Origin: DASVEG01 sp035540495
GTDB lineage: Bacteria; Actinomycetota; Acidimicrobiia; Acidimicrobiales; CADCTF01
Direction of reading: 5' to 3'
DNA length: 64,000 nucleotides
Assembly (NCBI GenBank): GCA_035540495.1
Contig: DATLGL010000012.1
Span: 18,671-82,670 of the forward strand
Part shown: one piece after another, positions 49,822 to 57,209 of the stretch
How the letters are laid out: each line of letters starts with the position of its first letter
How positions within the stretch are numbered: position 1 is the stretch's first letter
Position numbers and translations under genes: made by a program
The notes under the pieces: generated by a model
Told to the model about the DNA's origin: nothing
What the model saw: the letters and a program-made list of their open reading frames with translations, nothing else
Database searches by the model: none

Positions 49822-49893
49822 CTCGGGGGCGAGGACTCGAACCCCGAATAACTGGACCAGAACCAGTTGTGTTGCCGATTACACCACCCCCGA
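49822..49893 (-). tRNA. tRNA-Gln (CTG anticodon)
   Basis: 72 bases. Acceptor TCGGGGG/CCCCCGA 7 bp, D-arm with GGTGTAATCGGCAACAC as in actinobacterial tRNA-Gln, anticodon stem ACTGG/CCAGT with loop TTCTGGT (anticodon CUG), T-arm CGGGG-TTCGAGT-CCTCG with one G-U pair, discriminator G, no encoded CCA. Located just downstream of the elyC-like/gltX group on the same strand. Confidence 0.95.
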
Positions 49894-49944
49894 AGGTGGA
49901 CGTCCCAGGTTAGCTCGCGACGAGCAGACGATCGCACGGCGAGT

Positions 49945-50607
49945 TCAGCTGCAGCGGGCCTCCGGGCGGGCGATCTTGTCGACGCCCATCAGCTGCCGGA
50001 ACCCGACGATCCGGCCCACGGCGACCACAGCGGCTTCGCGGGCCATGAACTTCAGCTCCTGCGTGCCGCCGATGGGTGACGTACGGGTCGGCGACACCAG
50101 CTCGTCGAGATCCAGCTCCTCCGCCATCGCCGCGACCCGAGCCGAATGGAACGGGTCGGAGACGAGGATCACCTTCTCCTTGCCGAGCTTCCGCAGCTCG
50201 TTGGCGGTCGACGCGAGCGACTCCCAGGTGTTGCAGCCCTGGTTCTCGCGGAGGATGTCGTCCTGCGGCACCCCGTGCTCGCGTGCGAGGTAGTTGGCAG
50301 ATGCGCTGGCCTCGGTGTTGCTCGTGGCGTCGCTGTCGATCTGCCCTCCGGTCACCACGATCAGCGGCGCCGCACCGTCTCCGTAGAGCTTCGCGGCGTG
50401 ATCGAGGCGGGCCGCCAGTACGCGCGACGGCTTGCCGTTGTACTGGGCCGCACCGAGCACCACGATCGCGTCGGCCTTCGCGCCGGTGGCGGCCTGGTCT
50501 CGCCGTGACGTGAGCCACACCTGACCGAACGTGAACGCGCCGTACAGCACCGCGGCGAGCACGACGAAGACCACGACCCGGCGGGCGAGCCGGAAGAGCG
50601 TGAACAA
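49945..50607 (-). CDS. ElyC/SanA/YdcF (DUF218) family membrane protein
   Basis: 220 residues. One N-terminal membrane helix (about 8-30), then the DUF218 domain (about 45-200): KADAIVVLGAAQYNGKPSRVLAARLDHA, IVVTGGQ, SEASASANYL-type region, NTWESLASTANEL, VILVSDPFHSARV. In enteric bacteria these proteins affect envelope polymer synthesis; the reaction is unknown. A TTG start at 50607 lies one base after the gltX stop, so it is in the gltX transcript. Confidence 0.85.
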   Translation of the reverse strand: MFTLFRLARRVVVFVVLAAVLYGAFTFGQVWLTSRRDQAATGAKADAIVVLGAAQYNGKPSRVLAARLDHAAKLYGDGAAPLIVVTGGQIDSDATSNTEASASANYLAREHGVPQDDILRENQGCNTWESLASTANELRKLGKEKVILVSDPFHSARVAAMAEELDLDELVSPTRTSPIGGTQELKFMAREAAVVAVGRIVGFRQLMGVDKIARPEARCS

Positions 50608-50608
50608 C

Positions 50609-51994
50609 TCAGCCCAGCCGGGCTCGTGCCTGCTCGAGGCGGGCGATCATCCGACCTCGACCGAGAAGCACCAGCGACTCGAACAGCGGTGGCCCGACGC
50701 GACGACCGGACACGGCGACGCGAATCGGCGCCTGGGCCTTGTTGAGCTTCAGCCCGTTGCCCTCGCCGATCCGCTCGATCACGCCCTTCAACGCCTCGGC
50801 ATCCCACACCTCGAGATCGCGTATCGCCGACAGCACCCCGTCGAGCATCGCCTTCGACGACTCGACGTCCTTGAGCACGACCGACTCCCAAGAGTCGAGG
50901 TCGATGATCGGCTCGCGGTGGAGGAGGAAATCGACCATCGCCACCGCGTCGGGCAGCCGCTCGGCCCGTTCCTGCAGCAGCGGTCCCATCTCGTCGACCA
51001 CCTGGCGGCGGAGCCACGACATCGACCGCTCGACGAACTCCTCCGACGACAACCGCCGGATGTAGAACCCGTTGAACGACGACAGCTTCTTCATGTCGAA
51101 CCGGGCCGGAGCGCTGTTGACGTCTTCGAGCGAGAACGAACCGACCATGGCGTCGATCGTCGCGAGCTCGTCACCCAGCTCGTTCGGGGGCATCCATCCC
51201 AGCGTGGCGAGGTAGTTCACCATGGCCTCGGGGAGGAAGCCGTCGTTGCGGAAATCTTCCAGTGCGACCCGGTCACGGCGCTTCGAGAGCTTCTTGCCCT
51301 GGTCGTTGAGGATCATCGGCAGGTGGGCCCACACCGGCTCACTCGCGCCGATGGCCTGACGGATGAGGATCTGCTTCGGGACGTTCGACAGGTGGTCTTC
51401 TCCGCGCAGGACGTGGGTGATCCCGTCGGACACGTCGTCGAGGCAGTTGGCGAAGACGTACAGCGGCGTGCCGTTGGCGCGGAGGATGACGAAGTCCTCG
51501 ATCGTCGACAGGTCGAGCTCGGTCGTGCCGCGGATCACGTCGACTCTGGTGATCGTCCCCTCGTCGGGCACCCGGAAACGCAGCGCCCTCCCGTCGCCTG
51601 GCCGCAGGTCCCGGGTCGAGCAGTACGAGTCGTACCCGGGCGTCTTCACGCCGGCGGCCTTGCGTCGCGCGTCGACCTGCTCTGTCGTGCAGTCGCAGTA
51701 GTACGCCTTGCCGTCGGCGTAGAGCTTCTCGGCGACCTCACGATGCGAGTCGAACGTCGCCGACTGGAACTTCGGCTCCTCGTCCCAGTCGAGCCCGAGC
51801 CACTCGAGCGACCGGTAGATGACGTCGACCCACTCGGGATGGTTGCGCGAGGTGTCGGTGTCCTCGATCCGGAGCAGGCACGTGCCTCCGTGGCGGCGAG
51901 CGAACAGCCAGTCGAAGAGCGCCGTGCGGGCGTTTCCGACGTGGAGCATCCCGGTCGGCGACGGCGCGAAACGGACACGAGGGGCGTCGCTCAC
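50609..51994 (-). CDS. gltX: Glutamyl-tRNA synthetase
   Basis: 461 residues, class I synthetase. HIGH motif appears as PSPTGMLHVGNAR (about 10-22) and KMSKS as GKKLSKRRD; Cys residues in YYCDCTTEQ suggest a zinc site. C-terminal anticodon-binding domain is complete. Charges tRNA-Glu and, where glutaminyl-tRNA synthetase is absent, probably also tRNA-Gln for later amidation. GTG 51994 precedes SDAPRVRFAPSPTG. tRNA-Gln lies on the same strand downstream. Confidence 0.97.
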   Translation of the reverse strand: MSDAPRVRFAPSPTGMLHVGNARTALFDWLFARRHGGTCLLRIEDTDTSRNHPEWVDVIYRSLEWLGLDWDEEPKFQSATFDSHREVAEKLYADGKAYYCDCTTEQVDARRKAAGVKTPGYDSYCSTRDLRPGDGRALRFRVPDEGTITRVDVIRGTTELDLSTIEDFVILRANGTPLYVFANCLDDVSDGITHVLRGEDHLSNVPKQILIRQAIGASEPVWAHLPMILNDQGKKLSKRRDRVALEDFRNDGFLPEAMVNYLATLGWMPPNELGDELATIDAMVGSFSLEDVNSAPARFDMKKLSSFNGFYIRRLSSEEFVERSMSWLRRQVVDEMGPLLQERAERLPDAVAMVDFLLHREPIIDLDSWESVVLKDVESSKAMLDGVLSAIRDLEVWDAEALKGVIERIGEGNGLKLNKAQAPIRVAVSGRRVGPPLFESLVLLGRGRMIARLEQARARLG

Positions 51995-52027
51995 GGCAGG
52001 CAACCCTACGGCGTTTCGGGGAGGTTC

Positions 52028-52057
52028 TTGGCGGGTACTCCGGCCTCGTCCTATCGT
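52028..52057 (+). promoter_or_regulatory. Weak candidate promoter for small peptide/flavoprotein
   Basis: TTGGCG (52028-52033) and TATCGT (52052-52057) with an 18-base spacer, about 30 bases before the ATG at 52086, in the gap divergent from gltX. Matches to consensus are partial. Confidence 0.3.
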
Positions 52058-52085
52058 CACACCCCTGCGACGGAACACCACCCCC

Positions 52086-52232
52086 ATGACTGCTCTTCGC
52101 ACCCGCATCCGCTCCCGGCGCCGCGCCGTCCGTCCCTCGTTCTGGGCCGGTCTCGCGACGACCCTGGAGCGGGCCGCCGACGACAGCGCGACCTTCTGCG
52201 CCTGCGACGACGGCCACCGCTGCGTTGCCTGA
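52086..52232 (+). CDS. Small Cys-containing peptide coupled to TrxR-like flavoprotein
   Basis: 48 codons, not recognised. The N-terminal third is Arg-rich (RTRIRSRRRAVR), the middle could be a short helix (FWAGLATTLERAADD), and the end is FCACDDGHRCVA with three Cys in CxC-x5-C spacing. ATG 52086. The stop overlaps the TTG start of the flavoprotein by 8 bases, a translational-coupling arrangement. Could be a redox partner, metal carrier or modified peptide substrate of the flavoprotein, or a translated leader. No strong ribosome site; existence as a protein is unproven. Confidence 0.4.
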   Translation: MTALRTRIRSRRRAVRPSFWAGLATTLERAADDSATFCACDDGHRCVA

Positions 52233-53154
52233 CGGGCCTCTCGCGCCTCCCGACGTCTACGACGTCGCCGTGGTCGGCGGCGGACCGGCCGGCCTGAGCG
52301 CCGCCACGTGGATCGCCCGCTACCGCCGGCGGGTCGTGGTGCTCGACAGCGAGGAGTACCGCAACCGGTGGGTCGAGAACGCCCACGGCTACCTCGGCAG
52401 TGACCCGATCCCGCCGAAGGAGCTCCTCGTCCGGTCCTGTGAGCAGCTCGCCGCGTACGAGACGGCGGAGCGGCGCGCGCCGGTGCGTGTGCTGCGGGTG
52501 AGCGGGACCCTCGGCCGCTTCGAGCTCGACCTCGACGACGGCACATGCCTTGCCGCCCGCCGGTTGATCCTGGCCACGGGCGTGCGTGACGCGTTCCCGG
52601 TGATCGAGCGCTTCTTCGACTTCTACGGCGCCGACATCTTCCACTGCTCGAGCTGCGACGGGTACGAAGCCCGCGGCAAGAACGTCGTCGTGTTCGGATG
52701 GGGCGAGCACGTCGTGGGATTCGCGCTGGGCCTGCTCGACTGGGCGGCATCGGTGACGATCGTCACCGACGGGCACGCGTTGGAGGCCGACGATGCCGAC
52801 CGGCTCCGCCTCTCGCGCTACGGCATCGAGGTGATCGAGGACGATGCCATCGCTCTCGAAGGTGAACGGGGCGAGATGGTCGGCGTCGTGCTCAAGAGCG
52901 GCGCGTGCGTACCGTGCGAGCTCGCCTTCTTCTCCATCGCCCACCACCCGGTGAACGACCTCGCGCTCCAACTCGGCTGCGAGAAGGCCGAAGCCGGCTG
53001 CGTCAAGGTCGACGACGACGCGCAGACGACGGTGCCGGGTGTGTATGCGGCTGGCGACCTCACACCGGGCATGCAGCTCGTTTCGGTCGCCGTCGCCAAG
53101 GGTGCGACCGCCGGGGTCTCGTGCGCCCGCTCGCTGACGGTGGAGCGTCCCTAG
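52225..53154 (+). CDS. Thioredoxin-reductase-like FAD disulfide oxidoreductase
   Basis: 309 residues. FAD motif VVGGGPAGLSAATW (about 16-29), redox Cys pair in HCSSCDGYE (about 139-147), and the C-terminal FAD motif GVYAAGDLTPGMQL. The second Rossmann motif is altered (VFGWGEHVVGF) and the NADPH-phosphate motif HRRxxxR of true thioredoxin reductases is absent, where instead VTDGHALEADDADR is found. The segment DPIPPKELLVRSCEQLAAY also recalls dithiol-oxidase relatives such as GliT/HlmI. It may therefore use oxygen or another acceptor. TTG 52225 is the only start in range. Stop overlaps the convergent hydrolase stop (CTAG). Confidence 0.85.
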   Translation: MPDGPLAPPDVYDVAVVGGGPAGLSAATWIARYRRRVVVLDSEEYRNRWVENAHGYLGSDPIPPKELLVRSCEQLAAYETAERRAPVRVLRVSGTLGRFELDLDDGTCLAARRLILATGVRDAFPVIERFFDFYGADIFHCSSCDGYEARGKNVVVFGWGEHVVGFALGLLDWAASVTIVTDGHALEADDADRLRLSRYGIEVIEDDAIALEGERGEMVGVVLKSGACVPCELAFFSIAHHPVNDLALQLGCEKAEAGCVKVDDDAQTTVPGVYAAGDLTPGMQLVSVAVAKGATAGVSCARSLTVERP

Positions 53155-54026
53155 CAGCCGATCGCGGCAGCGACCCGCGCCGCTCCGCGGTCCGACAGCC
53201 CGATCGTGTAGTGGTTCACACCCGCGACCCGCTCGTCGGTGAAGCGCTCGCCGAGGAGGTCGCGGAACGGCGCGATCATCTCGTCGACGTAGAGCCCCGG
53301 CTCCTGGTCGAGCATGCCCCGCTCGGCCCAGAGCAGGTGGATCGGGCACCTCGTCCGGGCCAGCGCCGTCTTCACTCGATCGTCGACCAGCGCGTCGCCC
53401 CCGTCGGCCCGCACCGCATCGAGCGACACGCTGCTGTGAAGTTCCCCGGGATCGCCGACGAGGTCGTAGTCGACAGCGGCTTGCACGATGTCGGACCAGT
53501 CGTTCGCGAACGCCGGGTGCTGCTTCCAGAAGTCGCGGTACGAGTCGACGGAACCGAAGGTCGTGCGCAGCCGCTGCATCGCCGGCCCGATGACCGCCTC
53601 GATCATCGCGTCGACGTCGACCCCAGCGGGAACCTGCAGCGCGAGGCCGCCGTCGATCAACACGATGCGCGGGACGCGCTCGGGATGCTCGGCCGCCACC
53701 TGCACCGCGACGAAGGCGCCCATGGAGTGGCCCACGACCGGCGCTTGGTCGACACCGAGATGGTCGAGGATCGCGACGAGGTCGCGCGCGTGGTTCACCA
53801 TCCCCCACGGACCAGGGAGCAGCGCGCTCCCGCCACGACCACGGAGGTCGGGCGCAACGACCCGCAGGTCGGGCAGATGCCGCGCCAGGAACGCCATGTG
53901 GAGGTGGTTGCCGGTGATGCCGTGCGGTGCGAGCACGACGGGCGCCTGCGGCGGCCCCCACACACCGACGACGAGGTCGCCGCCGTCGACGGGAACCGAG
54001 ATCGTCTCGTAGAGGGCCCCGCTCAT
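53151..54026 (-). CDS. Alpha/beta hydrolase (last gene of transporter operon)
   Basis: 291 residues. Canonical fold: APHGITGNHLHMAF oxyanion region, nucleophile Ser in VVGHSMGAFVAVQVA, Asp region around HLLWAERG, and catalytic His in AGVNHYTIG. No signal peptide, so it acts in the cytoplasm. ATG 54026 overlaps the depolymerase stop (ATGA). In this operon it would act on imported ester fragments, such as dimers or lactones. Substrate is inference. Confidence 0.9.
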   Translation of the reverse strand: MSGALYETISVPVDGGDLVVGVWGPPQAPVVLAPHGITGNHLHMAFLARHLPDLRVVAPDLRGRGGSALLPGPWGMVNHARDLVAILDHLGVDQAPVVGHSMGAFVAVQVAAEHPERVPRIVLIDGGLALQVPAGVDVDAMIEAVIGPAMQRLRTTFGSVDSYRDFWKQHPAFANDWSDIVQAAVDYDLVGDPGELHSSVSLDAVRADGGDALVDDRVKTALARTRCPIHLLWAERGMLDQEPGLYVDEMIAPFRDLLGERFTDERVAGVNHYTIGLSDRGAARVAAAIGC

Positions 54027-55309
54027 CGCCGCCTGCGTAGCACCAGGGCGGCACCGAGGCCTGCGGCCGCGGCGGCGACCGGCGGACTGGCACCGGTCGC
54101 GGGATGCTCCCGGCCCACGGTCGTCGTGGTCGCCGAGGACGACCCGCCGCTCGGCCGGCCCGACGATCCCGACGGCGATGCCGGCGGCTGGCCGGTCGGC
54201 ACCTCTGCTGTCGACGCCGGTCGCACGGGCATCGGGTTGCGGTCGAAGAAGTCGAGGATCGCGTTCGTGAGGTCCGGGCCGAGTGGGTCGACGAACGTGC
54301 CTCGGGTGTCGCCGCCCGGATACGCGTGGTTGAGGCCGTGGATCAACCAGTGCTCCACAGCGGCCGCACCATCGGCCGTCTCGTACTTCGACACGGTGTA
54401 CGGGTACGAACCGCTCGCACCCGCGGCTCCGCCGGCGCATGGGAGACGGCTGTTGCCGATGCACGGATCGCCAGCGCCGGGCGCAGCCGACGGCTGGGCC
54501 TCGAACGTTGCCGTCGCCGTCGGTGTCGGCGGCACCGACCCGTTCGCCCGACCGTCGTCGGCGAGGTCGTTGACCGCGAGCCACTGGCGCAGCGCGGTGT
54601 CCCCCATCGCCGCGTTGTTCACCATGTCGGCGCTCCCTTGGCTGACGAACGCCGGCACCAGTCGGGCGTGCTCCCCCATGGCGCGATGGGCTGCTACGCC
54701 GGTCACGTCTCCGCACGTCAGGTACGCGCATCCGGAGTACGGCGCGACGGCCGCGAACAGATCGGGGTGGGTCACGCCGAGGACCGTCGTCATGTCGGCA
54801 CCGGCCGAGATCCCCGCGGCGTACACCCGACGAGGATCGATCGACAGCTCCGTGACGAGGTTCCTGGTGATCGCCGCCAGCGTTGCCGGCTCCCCGCCGG
54901 TGCGGGCCTGGTGCTGGGGCAGGAACCAGTTCCAGCAGCGCGACCCGTTGCCGTCGCTGAAATCGGCGCCCTGGTACGGCCGCTGCTCGGGCAGCACGAC
55001 GAACCACCCCCGTGCGGTCGCTGCGGCTGCGATGCGGGTGCCGACGGCCACGTCGGGCGCGGTCTGGTTGCAGCCGTGGAGGAACACGACGAGGCGGCGC
55101 GGCTCGACGGGCGTCGCAGGGCGGGCGATGTAGTAGTCGCGCGGTCCGACGGCGCCGAGCGGCGGCTGGGTGCGCTTCTCGAGGACCGGGTCGGCGCCCG
55201 CACCCGACGCGGCCGACGACGGCGCGACCAGCAGAACGGCGGCGGCGGCGAGCGCGGCCGCTACCGCCGCGAGACGCGCTGCACGGGCGAACCGACGCCG
55301 GCGCGTCAC
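54023..55309 (-). CDS. Secreted PHB-depolymerase-type esterase with wall anchor
   Basis: 428 residues. Signal peptide (about 1-35; Arg-rich start, Ala/Val-rich core, APSSAASGA). Catalytic domain of the Esterase_phd/LpqC family: VVFLHGCNQTAPDVA, nucleophile Ser in YAAGISAGADMTTV, His in IHGLNHAYPGGDT. Then a Pro/Ser/Gly/Thr linker (about 370-405) and a C-terminal HPATG, hydrophobic helix and RRRR tail, resembling a sortase signal though the Leu of LPxTG is His. It should hydrolyse polyhydroxyalkanoate or aromatic-acid esters at the cell surface. GTG 55309 overlaps the preceding stop (GTGA). Confidence 0.88.
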   Translation of the reverse strand: MTRRRRFARAARLAAVAAALAAAAVLLVAPSSAASGAGADPVLEKRTQPPLGAVGPRDYYIARPATPVEPRRLVVFLHGCNQTAPDVAVGTRIAAAATARGWFVVLPEQRPYQGADFSDGNGSRCWNWFLPQHQARTGGEPATLAAITRNLVTELSIDPRRVYAAGISAGADMTTVLGVTHPDLFAAVAPYSGCAYLTCGDVTGVAAHRAMGEHARLVPAFVSQGSADMVNNAAMGDTALRQWLAVNDLADDGRANGSVPPTPTATATFEAQPSAAPGAGDPCIGNSRLPCAGGAAGASGSYPYTVSKYETADGAAAVEHWLIHGLNHAYPGGDTRGTFVDPLGPDLTNAILDFFDRNPMPVRPASTAEVPTGQPPASPSGSSGRPSGGSSSATTTTVGREHPATGASPPVAAAAAGLGAALVLRRRR

Positions 55310-56100
55310 CGCACCGCGTCGAGGAACGCGAGCAGGTGCTTGGTCGTCTCTTCCGGCTGATCGGTCATGAGCACGTGGCTCGCGTCGTCGAGCAGCACGA
55401 GCTGCGCTCCCGGGATCCGCTCGGCGAGGATCGTGGCGTTCTCCGGGTTGACCAGACGATCGGCCTTGCCGCTGAGCACGAGCGTGGGGACGCTGATGGT
55501 GGCCAGCGCGTCCCACACCCCCTGCCAGCCCGAGACGCCCATCAGCTGGTTCGCGTAGCCCTCGGGCGGCGTCGGGACGCGGAGCCGGACCTCGAAGTCC
55601 TCGTCGATGCGCGATCGCGGCGTCGTCGAGGCGTAGACGAAGGGGATCGCGACCTCGGCCGCCTCCTCGGGTGGCATCGTCGCCCGCGCCGCCATCATCG
55701 CGAGTGCCTCCGGATCCGCTGGCGCCATGTGCTCACCGCCTGCGCCGGTGCACACCAGGCCAAGGGAAGCGACCCGCTCCGGATGGGTCGCGACGACCTG
55801 CTGCGCGATGAGCCCACCCATCGAGGCGCCGATCACATGGGCACGCTCGACGCCGGCGGCGTCGAGCACGGCGATCGCGTCGTCGGCCATCAGCTCGACG
55901 GTGTACGGCCCCGGCGGCACACCGGTGCGCCCGGTGCCGCGGTTGTCGAAGCGGATGACCCGGTACCGCGTCGCGAGCTCGGGCCAGATGCGGAACCACA
56001 TGTCGGACGGGTAGCCCAGCCCCATGATCAACAGGACCGGTTCGCCTTCGCCTTCCTCGTCCCACCAGACCTGCGCGTCGCCTCGATCGACCGTGCTCAT
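55306..56100 (-). CDS. Alpha/beta hydrolase
   Basis: 264 residues. LLIMGLGYPSDMWF near the N-terminus, FDNRGTGRTG, nucleophile Ser in VIGASMGGLIAQQV, Asp in LVLSGKADRLV and His in LDDASHVLMTD complete a triad. Resembles 3-oxoadipate enol-lactonase/esterase-like cytoplasmic hydrolases. ATG 56100 overlaps the LivF-like stop (ATGA) and its stop overlaps the depolymerase start. Likely acts on imported material. Confidence 0.92.
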   Translation of the reverse strand: MSTVDRGDAQVWWDEEGEGEPVLLIMGLGYPSDMWFRIWPELATRYRVIRFDNRGTGRTGVPPGPYTVELMADDAIAVLDAAGVERAHVIGASMGGLIAQQVVATHPERVASLGLVCTGAGGEHMAPADPEALAMMAARATMPPEEAAEVAIPFVYASTTPRSRIDEDFEVRLRVPTPPEGYANQLMGVSGWQGVWDALATISVPTLVLSGKADRLVNPENATILAERIPGAQLVLLDDASHVLMTDQPEETTKHLLAFLDAVR

Positions 56101-57209
56101 GCCGCTCCTCGTGTGTTCGTCGCCTTCTTCGTGGCCGCCTTCTTCGTGGCCTTGTTCGTTGCCTTCTTCGAGGCTGTCTTGGTGGCCTTCTTCGTCGCCT
56201 TCTTCGCCGCCGCTCGCTCGGGCGCGGCCGCCTTCTTGGCCGTCACCTTCTTCGTGCTCGCAGCGGGCTTCTTCGCAGCGGTCTTGGTCGTGGCAGCCGC
56301 CGCGGCCTTCTTCGTGACGGCCTTCTTCGTGACGGCCTTCGTGACGGCCTTCTTCGCTGTGGTCTTCGTCGCGCCCGTCGACCGCGTCGTCGCCCGCTTG
56401 GCCGGCCGGGGTTCGACCTCATCGACGGCGACGGCGCGCGAGCCGACGACGGCGCTCACACCCTGGTGCAGGAGGCGCCCGATGCCGAGCGCTTTCGCCA
56501 TCTCGTCCGCGTCGAGCTCCCCGACCGGCGAGGTCATCACGACGACGCCGGTCTGGAGGACGTTCACGGTGTCGACGACCTTGAGGCCGAACGTCACGTT
56601 CTGCTCGACGAGAACCATCGTCACCCCCGAGTCGGCAACGGCCCGCAGCGTGACGAACAGCTCCTGCACCGCCATCGGCGACAGGCCGGCCGATGGCTCG
56701 TCGACGAGGATCGGCTTCGGGTCGGCCACGAGCGCGCGAGCGACGGCGAGCGCAGCCTGCTGGCCGCCGGACATGGTCCCCGCGATCTGCGTGCGCCGCT
56801 CGGCCAGGATCGGGAACCGGTCGTACAAGCCGTCGAGCACGGAGGCGTAGCGGGCCCGATCGCGCTTTCGCAGCGTGTACGCGCCGAGCCGCAGGTTCTC
56901 CTCGACCGTGAGGGCGCCGAACACCTGCCGCCCCTGAGGGACGTGGGCCATGCCGAGCGACACCCGCTCCTCGGCGGGAACCTTCATCAGGTCGACGCCG
57001 TCGAACCGGACGGCTCCATCACGCGCGGGGACGGTGCCCGCCAGGACCTTCATCGTCACCGACTTGCCGGCTCCGTTCAGGCCGAAGATCCCGGCGACCT
57101 CGCCCTTCCGCACGGCGAAGGTGACGCCGTGGAGCACCGTGGTCGGTCCGAACCCGGCGACGACGCCGTCGACGTCGAGCAACACGTCGGAAGCCGTCGA
57201 GGCGGTCAT
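56097..57209 (-). CDS. livF: LivF-like ABC ATPase with histone-like lysine-rich tail
   Basis: 370 residues. Residues 1-245 are a complete LivF ATPase: Walker A GLNGAGKS (43-50), FGALTVEENL, signature MSGGQQ (146-151), Walker B ILVDEPSAGLSP, LVEQNV. LivF normally ends there (about 235). From about 268 to 370 follows a tail of KKA/TKKA/AKKA repeats with 28 lysines and one acidic residue, like the C-termini of histone H1-like or mycobacterial HupB proteins. The frame is uninterrupted and the stop is coupled to the next gene, so the fusion is real. ATG 57209 overlaps the LivMG stop (ATGA). Confidence 0.93.
   Translation of the reverse strand: MTASTASDVLLDVDGVVAGFGPTTVLHGVTFAVRKGEVAGIFGLNGAGKSVTMKVLAGTVPARDGAVRFDGVDLMKVPAEERVSLGMAHVPQGRQVFGALTVEENLRLGAYTLRKRDRARYASVLDGLYDRFPILAERRTQIAGTMSGGQQAALAVARALVADPKPILVDEPSAGLSPMAVQELFVTLRAVADSGVTMVLVEQNVTFGLKVVDTVNVLQTGVVVMTSPVGELDADEMAKALGIGRLLHQGVSAVVGSRAVAVDEVEPRPAKRATTRSTGATKTTAKKAVTKAVTKKAVTKKAAAAATTKTAAKKPAASTKKVTAKKAAAPERAAAKKATKKATKTASKKATNKATKKAATKKATNTRGAA

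Noticed and set aside
56097..56410. Lysine-rich tail as a frame artefact or separate gene
   Set aside because: The frame is continuous with LivF, the stop is coupled to the next gene by ATGA, and no start or ribosome site is seen before the tail.
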